A DNA stretch of 10,016 bases, taken from NCBI GenBank assembly GCA_030690705.1, contig JAUYGE010000084.1, forward strand, positions 1 to 10,016. Direction: 5' to 3'. Below are positions 5,030 to 10,016 of this stretch, in pieces. The position numbers and the translations under genes were made by a program. The DNA is from Dehalococcoidia bacterium (GTDB lineage: Bacteria; Chloroflexota; Dehalococcoidia; JAENJB01). Every line of letters begins with the position of its first letter. Within the stretch, counting starts at the first letter, position 1. The notes under the pieces are model-generated. The model worked only from the letters and a program-made list of their open reading frames with translations. It was not told the origin of the DNA and did no database searches.

Positions 5030-6787
5030 CTATCCGTGCACCTGCGTGCCGCGGCGCTGGGCCAGCATACGGGAAAAAATCGTTAGCGTGGTCAGCGAGA
5101 CGACCATGATCACCGCCAGCGCTCCCACCAAAGGCAAGCGGCCTTCGGTGTATATCTGGTAAATGTAAATGGCCAGGACCATCGAGTCTGGCGTATAGAG
5201 GATGGCGGCCATGGACATTATCCGAGAGGACAGCAGGAAGACATAGAGACCACCGCCGATGAGCGTAGGGAGCATCAAGGGCACCAGGATGCGGCGCATC
5301 ATGGTAAATGTGCCGGCGCCGCTGGTCATCGCCGCTTCCTCCAGCTCCCCCTTGAGCTGGGCCACCCCGGCGTGGGTGAACCTCGTAGCCACCGGGATGA
5401 AGTGCACCGTGTAGGCGATGACCAGTATCCATATCGAACCGTAGATAGGATTGGGGAAAGCGAGGAAGATGACCATCATGCTGAAGCCTAAGGCTATACC
5501 AGGTATAGCATAAGGGATGAATACCAGGGCGTCCAGAACCTTGGTCCCCTTGGGACGGAGACGTATAATCACCCAGGAGATAACCACCGCCAGCAACATG
5601 CTGCCCACGGCGGAGAAGCCGGACAGGAGGACGGTGTTCCTCACGGCGAGAGCGAAGTCCGGCCGGGCAGTAAGTATCCTGTAGTTCTCGAGGGTGAGCC
5701 GGGAAACGTCAAAACCATTTGCCCAGGGTACCTGGTAGAACGGAAGAAAAGAGGACCAGGCCATGGTTAGCATGGGCAATATCATCGCCACGATTAGAAA
5801 GAAGAGCATGAAGCTCGTCGCCAGCGGCCGGCCCACCGGACCCAGGTCTAACAGCCGCGGCCGATAGCCCTTGCCGGTCACCGTGGCAAACCTCTCCGAC
5901 CTCCTCATCATTCGCTGATAGACAAGGATGCCGGCAACGGTGATGATAATCAGGGTCAGACTGAGGACGAAACCATGACCGTACTCGGGTGGGGATATAT
6001 TGCGAAGCACGAGGTATATCTGGGTAGCGAACACCCTGATGCCCGAGGAGAACCCCATGATCAGCGGAGTGTCGAAAGACTCGATGGCGCGTGCGAAGTT
6101 GAGCAATCCCACGCCGGCCAGCGCCGGGGTCATCAGCCTCATGGTCACACGGAGCATGGTGGTCACCCGGTTCGCTCCGGAGACATAGGCCGCCTCCTCC
6201 AGCGATGGGTCCATTCCCCGCATGGTGGCCCCCAGGAGGAAGAAGGTCAACGGACTGAGCGAGAGACCTTCGACAAAGAACATCATCGGGATGGAAAAGG
6301 CGTTGAAGAGGGGCTCGGAGGAGCCTGACAGGGCGAACCATGCCTGGTTCAGCGCCCCGGCCCTCGGGCCCGTGAGCAACACCCAGCCGATGGCCTTCAG
6401 CATCCCGGGCATGATGAGGGGAATGAACATCAGCCCGTACATCACGTTCCGGTATGGCGTATTGGTACGCTCCACCATGAAGGCTATGACCCCGCCGAAG
6501 ATGTAGGCCACGATCATGGAGCCGAAGGCGAAGAAGAAGCTGTCCTTGAGCATGAGGAAGGTACTCGGCTCGGCCAGCACATCGCGGAAGTTCTTCAGCG
6601 TGAAGTTGGTCAGGCTCCAGTCGCTCAGGTTCCCTACGGATACCGGCTTGAAGCTGCTCCAGAGCAGGAAGATGAGGGGGATGACGGATCCGATGGTTAC
6701 CAGAGCGATGATGACAAAAAGCACCATCCGGCGGGTGCTGAAGAACTCCGCCAGCCGGTCCTTTTGCAGTCGTAGCCTAATAGCCAA
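5030..6787 (-). CDS. Fused two-unit ABC permease (FbpB/ThiP-like)
   Basis: 585 residues forming two homologous permease halves in one chain, about 12 membrane segments. Half one has clear segments near 22-44, 84-105, 115-138, 165-188 and 273-292; half two near 325-347, 386-408, 419-443, 450-467 and 551-572. Each half carries an EAA loop that would dock an ATPase: EEAAYVSGAN (197-206) and EEAAMTSGAG (483-492). This fused layout is typical of transporters for ferric iron, thiamine, 2-aminoethylphosphonate and related anions. The start is TTG (6787-6785), supported by AAGGAGG 6 nt upstream; the reading MAIRLRLQKD gives a short basic cytoplasmic lead. The gene begins 53 bp after the AprA-like flavoprotein gene. 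No ATPase gene follows or precedes it inside the window, so the energising subunit must lie beyond 10016 or elsewhere. Confidence 0.9.
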   Translation of the reverse strand: MAIRLRLQKDRLAEFFSTRRMVLFVIIALVTIGSVIPLIFLLWSSFKPVSVGNLSDWSLTNFTLKNFRDVLAEPSTFLMLKDSFFFAFGSMIVAYIFGGVIAFMVERTNTPYRNVMYGLMFIPLIMPGMLKAIGWVLLTGPRAGALNQAWFALSGSSEPLFNAFSIPMMFFVEGLSLSPLTFFLLGATMRGMDPSLEEAAYVSGANRVTTMLRVTMRLMTPALAGVGLLNFARAIESFDTPLIMGFSSGIRVFATQIYLVLRNISPPEYGHGFVLSLTLIIITVAGILVYQRMMRRSERFATVTGKGYRPRLLDLGPVGRPLATSFMLFFLIVAMILPMLTMAWSSFLPFYQVPWANGFDVSRLTLENYRILTARPDFALAVRNTVLLSGFSAVGSMLLAVVISWVIIRLRPKGTKVLDALVFIPYAIPGIALGFSMMVIFLAFPNPIYGSIWILVIAYTVHFIPVATRFTHAGVAQLKGELEEAAMTSGAGTFTMMRRILVPLMLPTLIGGGLYVFLLSSRIMSMAAILYTPDSMVLAIYIYQIYTEGRLPLVGALAVIMVVSLTTLTIFSRMLAQRRGTQVHG

Positions 6788-6800
6788 CGCTTTCCTCCTT
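6785..6800 (-). promoter_or_regulatory. Strong ribosome binding site deciding the TTG start of the permease
   Basis: AAGGAGG (complement of 6794-6800) lies 6 nt before the TTG at 6787-6785. No ATG or GTG with comparable spacing is available, so the unusual start codon is well supported. Confidence 0.7.
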
Positions 6801-6840
6801 GCCAGTCTGCCGGGTCGCTATCCCCGCCCGGTCCCTTTCC

Positions 6841-8580
6841 CTAGATTGCGCGCGAAGTCTCCAGGGGAGAGGGAATCCGCGTGCGTCGGGCCGGCCTTAC
6901 CGGATAGGTCTCCACAGGTATCGGGTCGAAGGTTACCTCGATGGCGCCGTCCTGCCTCCTCTGAAGCACCACCCACTTCAGCCAGTTGATGTCATCCCGA
7001 TAGGGGAAGTCTTCCCGATAGTGACTGAGCCTGCTCTCCTGTCTCTCCAGGGCACAGCGGTAAACCGCCTCCGCCAGCAGAGCGTAGTTCCTGGCCTCGT
7101 TGGCCTTGATCAGCTCGTGGACATCCGCCGCCCACATCCGTGGCACCACTTCTCGCTGCACCCTCTTTATCTCGGCGAGGGTGGCCTTCATCCTCTTCTC
7201 GTGCTTGAAGAAGCTGAACTGCACCGGCACCATAACCTTATTCAGGGTCATGTACACGTCGGCGGGGCTCGGCCCTTCCCGCTTTTCCAGGGGCGAGAGT
7301 ATCTCCTCGCGGAGACTTTCTAGCTGGCTGGCCCTTGTCTGCGGCGTCCCCGCCTCCAGAGCGAATTTGGCCGCGTTCTCGCCGGCTGTGTGCCCGGTGA
7401 AATAGCACCCCGCCTGGGAGACACCGGTCATGCCCCCGCTGTGAATAGGGATGTTGGCGGAGGCGCCCGCGGCGAAGAGCCCGGGAATGCTGGACCGGCA
7501 CCGGCTATCAATCCTTATCCCCCCCGGCCCCTCTCCCCCCCACCGGGCGACAATAGGCATGGCCTCCATCGGCCGCGCCCGCACGTCTATGCCTACATCG
7601 TCGAAGTTCATCATCATGGAAGGAAGGATGCGGCGCAGCAAGGCGACATGCTCCTCGGTCCAACTGGTCAGGTCGAAGTAAACCGGCCCGCGCCCGTCCA
7701 CTGCCTCCCTGGCAATGGCAAAGCCGACCTCGCTGGGACTGCACATCTGCAAGCTTCGCCCCGGATAGTACCCGGGGATGAATTCCTCACCGAGCCGGTT
7801 GATCAGCCGGGCGCCGTGAATCTGGAACACCGCCGGATGCCCGCTAAAGAACTTCCTCTCCCAGATAGGGAAGGTGGGATGGGTGGCGAATTCCAGCCCT
7901 GCCAGCTGCGCGCCGGCGCGGAAGGCCATGGCCTGTCCGTCGCCCGTGATGTTATCCAGGTAGTTGAGGTGGAGTTTGCCGCTGGTGGCGCCGGCGGAGA
8001 CCACCACTGCCCCGGTCCGGAAGGTAATCAGCCGCCCGGTCCTGGTCTCCAGACCCACCACGCCCGCTATCCGCCCGTCGCTGGGGTGCTCACCGTCCGA
8101 AGTCAGCAGCTCGACGGCCATCACCCTCTCGATGAGATTCACGCCCTTCATCCGAGCATGCTCCTTCATCTTCTCCAGGAAGGCGACTCCTTCCACGTAG
8201 ATGCTGTTGTTGACTACCTGCTTGCGGTCCTTGTCCAGAAGCAGTCTGCCCGACTTGTCCAGCTGGAAGGGCACCCCCCAGCTTATCATCTCCTCCACCC
8301 GCTGCCGGTGCTCCCGCATCATCCTGACCATCATCTCCTGGTCGTTGATGTAGGCCGCGGGCTCGACGATCTCCTTCATGGCTGGAATCAGGAGCTCCTC
8401 CGGCACCGGCGCCAGGATGCAATGGGTAAAGGTGGTAGCTCCACTGCGGGCCACCCGGGCTTTGTCCACCAGGGTCACACGCGGGCAGAAGTCTCTGGCT
8501 CTGATGGCCGCCCAGAGCCCCGCCGCCCCTCCCCCTATGACCAGCACATCTGTGTCTATCGTCTTTATTTCCAGAGCCAT
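6841..8580 (-). CDS. FAD-binding protein of the fumarate reductase/succinate dehydrogenase/AprA superfamily, substrate unknown
   Basis: 579 residues from ATG 8580; an in-frame TAA lies shortly upstream, and the ribosome site (GGGGAG) abuts the start. The Rossmann motif GGGAAG is at 16-21 and ARSGATT at 44-50. The superfamily's histidine for covalent flavin (RSHT in SdhA/FrdA) is replaced by glycine, as in AprA-type proteins, so FAD is probably non-covalent. HPT is kept (234-236). The HYTMGG segment is GGEGPGG (348-354), the RGEGG loop is HGAR (255-258), and the HGANRLG segment is HSGGMTG (380-386), so several catalytic fumarate reductase residues are absent. The C-terminal helical domain (about 440-579) ends in the family pattern ESRLSHYREDFPYRDDINW (515-533). 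No iron-sulfur or membrane-anchor subunit adjoins; GidA-like oxidoreductases and a transporter do. A dehydrogenase or reductase for the imported compound is inferred. Confidence 0.82.
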   Translation of the reverse strand: MALEIKTIDTDVLVIGGGAAGLWAAIRARDFCPRVTLVDKARVARSGATTFTHCILAPVPEELLIPAMKEIVEPAAYINDQEMMVRMMREHRQRVEEMISWGVPFQLDKSGRLLLDKDRKQVVNNSIYVEGVAFLEKMKEHARMKGVNLIERVMAVELLTSDGEHPSDGRIAGVVGLETRTGRLITFRTGAVVVSAGATSGKLHLNYLDNITGDGQAMAFRAGAQLAGLEFATHPTFPIWERKFFSGHPAVFQIHGARLINRLGEEFIPGYYPGRSLQMCSPSEVGFAIAREAVDGRGPVYFDLTSWTEEHVALLRRILPSMMMNFDDVGIDVRARPMEAMPIVARWGGEGPGGIRIDSRCRSSIPGLFAAGASANIPIHSGGMTGVSQAGCYFTGHTAGENAAKFALEAGTPQTRASQLESLREEILSPLEKREGPSPADVYMTLNKVMVPVQFSFFKHEKRMKATLAEIKRVQREVVPRMWAADVHELIKANEARNYALLAEAVYRCALERQESRLSHYREDFPYRDDINWLKWVVLQRRQDGAIEVTFDPIPVETYPVRPARRTRIPSPLETSRAI

Positions 8581-8596
8581 CTCCCCCAGCTTGACC

Positions 8597-8613
8597 CGTT
8601 ATAACTAATAACG
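8597..8613. repeat. Small inverted repeat between two flavoprotein genes
   Basis: CGTTAT (8597-8602) and ATAACG (8608-8613) flank AACTA in the 77-bp spacer between the first GidA-like gene and the AprA-like gene. It is AT-rich and too weak for a terminator. It may be a protein site or chance. Confidence 0.3.
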
Positions 8614-8657
8614 CTCGGACATGTTAAAAGTTTGGAGTAAAGCCTGTCAAGTTACGG

Positions 8658-9932
8658 TCACAGCTTCTTGGCGAGCACACCCATGAGGCCCGCTTCCTCC
8701 ACCCGCCGCTTGATGCGCCCCACATCGGCGGTGTAAAGGCCCGTCTCCTGCATGCGCTTCCAGTACTCCCCTCGAGCCACATTCAGGTTCAGAACACGCC
8801 CCTCGGCGGTCTTCTTCCTTTCCGCCACATAGGCAAAGAAGTCGCCGATGGCCAGGCTGCGCGGCAGCAACAGGGGCTCTTTGCCGAAGGCCATGCGGGC
8901 CGCATTGTGGCCCGCGACGTACCCGCTCATGGTCGCGCCACCTACGCTGCCCTGTGAGGCCTTCTCTCCCCCGCAGAAGACGTTGTCCAACCCCTCCGCC
9001 TTCATGAACTGGTCCCGCACCGCCATGCCCGTGTGCCCGATGAAATTGTACCTGGCCGAGCGAGGGTCCTCGACCTGGACATTCTCAAAGCCGTTTATTC
9101 GCCGCAGCTTCGCCAGCTCCATGTACACCATGCCGAAGCCTTTGGCCACCGGACCGATGTCGCCAAGACAGATATTCTCGATGAACTCCTTGGAACGGGA
9201 GGCCCCCATGAGTTTGAGCTTGTCGTAGTCCACCAGTTCCTTCGGCACCGGCACCATGACCAGACCTTTCTCTTCGATACCCTTCTTGAGCCAGGGGGCC
9301 AGGGTATCCTTGAACATCATCATCGCCGAGCTGAGATAGCCCGGCGTTCCGTCAGCCCTCAGCCGGTCATACAATTCTCCCCCGGCCTTGTCGACAATGC
9401 CTATCCTGTCCCCGAAGGCAAAACACTTCACCAGGCACATCACGCAGCCCTTGCCGTACTTGTTGCAGGCCGCCACTCCACCCCGTGACCCCGTGCAGTC
9501 CACGAAGACATCCCCGGGGACCTCGCTCCCATCCTCCACTTTCACCGCCGTGACCCGCCGCCCTTCCTTCTTGACGTTGACCATCCGGCTCTCGAGAAGA
9601 ACCTTGATGCCGGCCGCCAGCACAATCTTCTTCACCAGGGGTTCGAGCAGGCCGGCGTTGTAGATGAAGGAATGCAAAGCAGCATCGGGGAAGGGCACAT
9701 GGTCGTGCAGCTTTATGGATTCCATGGCGTCAAAGAGCTCTCCGCCTCCCATGAAGCGGAACTCGTGAGCGCAAACGAAATTCCCGTTGCCGTTGGTCTC
9801 CCCTGCCCTTATGGCTACTCCGGCCACCATGTCCGTTCTCTCCAGCAAGACCACCTCGGCCCCTGCCTTCTGCGCCGCCAGGGCCGCGCCGCAGCCTGAT
9901 AGTCCGGCTCCAACCACCACTACTCTTGGCAT
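8658..9932 (-). CDS. GidA-like FAD-dependent oxidoreductase with four-cysteine motif (paralog 1)
   Basis: 424 residues, starting at ATG 9932 with GGAGG about 6 nt upstream. The FAD Rossmann motif GAGLSGCGAALAA is at 8-20 and LLER follows at 29-32. The second FAD motif, FCGGEKASQGSVGGATMSG, is at 319-337. The four cysteines C156, C163, C166 and C170 have the same spacing as in the paralog at 2380-3660, and C14 and C320 are also shared. GNGNFV near 49-54 and the FMGGGELFDAM block (60-70) have matching blocks in the paralog. These features suggest a flavin plus iron-sulfur electron-transfer enzyme; the family is poorly characterised. It is the first complete gene of the block, with 77 bp to the AprA-like gene. 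Together the two paralogs bracket the transporter. It is less likely to be a tRNA-modifying MnmG or TrmFO, because the length and cysteine motif differ from theirs. Confidence 0.82.
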   Translation of the reverse strand: MPRVVVVGAGLSGCGAALAAQKAGAEVVLLERTDMVAGVAIRAGETNGNGNFVCAHEFRFMGGGELFDAMESIKLHDHVPFPDAALHSFIYNAGLLEPLVKKIVLAAGIKVLLESRMVNVKKEGRRVTAVKVEDGSEVPGDVFVDCTGSRGGVAACNKYGKGCVMCLVKCFAFGDRIGIVDKAGGELYDRLRADGTPGYLSSAMMMFKDTLAPWLKKGIEEKGLVMVPVPKELVDYDKLKLMGASRSKEFIENICLGDIGPVAKGFGMVYMELAKLRRINGFENVQVEDPRSARYNFIGHTGMAVRDQFMKAEGLDNVFCGGEKASQGSVGGATMSGYVAGHNAARMAFGKEPLLLPRSLAIGDFFAYVAERKKTAEGRVLNLNVARGEYWKRMQETGLYTADVGRIKRRVEEAGLMGVLAKKL

Positions 9933-10016
9933 GACACACCTCCATTTACTTTTTCACGCGCATCCGAGTGCTTCAAGGGGCGGAATGAGACATCTATCAA
10001 GCTGTCCCGGCCCCTG
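9933..10016 (-). other. Upstream region of the first oxidoreductase, right window edge
   Basis: 84 bp. It holds the GGAGG ribosome site for the gene starting at 9932. I see no convincing -35/-10 pair. One minus-strand frame is open from the edge to a TGA at 9956-9954 (20 codons) and could be the tail of an upstream gene, but nothing in it is recognisable. Whether the operon starts here or further upstream is undecided. Confidence 0.4.

Noticed and set aside
7390..8604. A 404-codon open frame on the + strand opposite the AprA-like gene
   Set aside because: It is a GC-driven antisense shadow: low-complexity His/Pro/Gly-rich translation, no recognisable motif, and it fully overlaps a well-supported minus-strand gene.

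Overview
All seven complete genes and one edge-truncated gene in this window lie on the minus strand. Base composition is GC-rich. I found no rRNA, tRNA, CRISPR array or transposase gene. Gene content points to an anaerobic bacterium: there are two radical SAM enzymes of the siroheme-dependent (alternative) heme pathway and three flavoproteins of types common in anaerobes. The long Ala/Pro/Ser-rich linker after the lipobox of the binding protein resembles lipoproteins of Chloroflexota (Dehalococcoidia-like) metagenome genomes. That taxonomic guess rests on style and recall, not on a marker gene.

Block A runs from 10016 down to about 2380 and looks like one operon. In transcription order it encodes: a GidA-like FAD oxidoreductase with four conserved cysteines (9932-8658); a large flavoprotein of the fumarate reductase/AprA superfamily lacking the usual fumarate reductase residues (8580-6841); a fused two-unit ABC permease of the ferric/thiamine/phosphonate class (6787-5030); its lipoprotein substrate-binding protein (4903-3767); and a second GidA-like oxidoreductase paralogous to the first (3660-2380). 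Gaps are 53 to 126 bp. No ABC ATPase is present. An 18-bp perfect hairpin lies between the last two genes. The likely theme is import of one small, probably anionic, substrate and its redox processing by three flavoproteins. The substrate cannot be read from the sequence.

The spacer 2060-2379 separates the blocks. It holds a 118-bp element that can fold into a cloverleaf (2221-2338). It also holds a strong sigma-70-type promoter with an extended -10 (2117-2145), followed at once by three tandem 10-bp repeats (2082-2111) that look like an operator.

Block B runs from 2059 to the left edge. It is a tight operon joined by 4-base start/stop overlaps: a MerR/excisionase-type regulator with an unrecognised helical sensor-like domain, then ahbC, then the start of ahbD. 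The layout suggests that the regulator binds its own promoter and thereby controls the last two steps of alternative heme synthesis.
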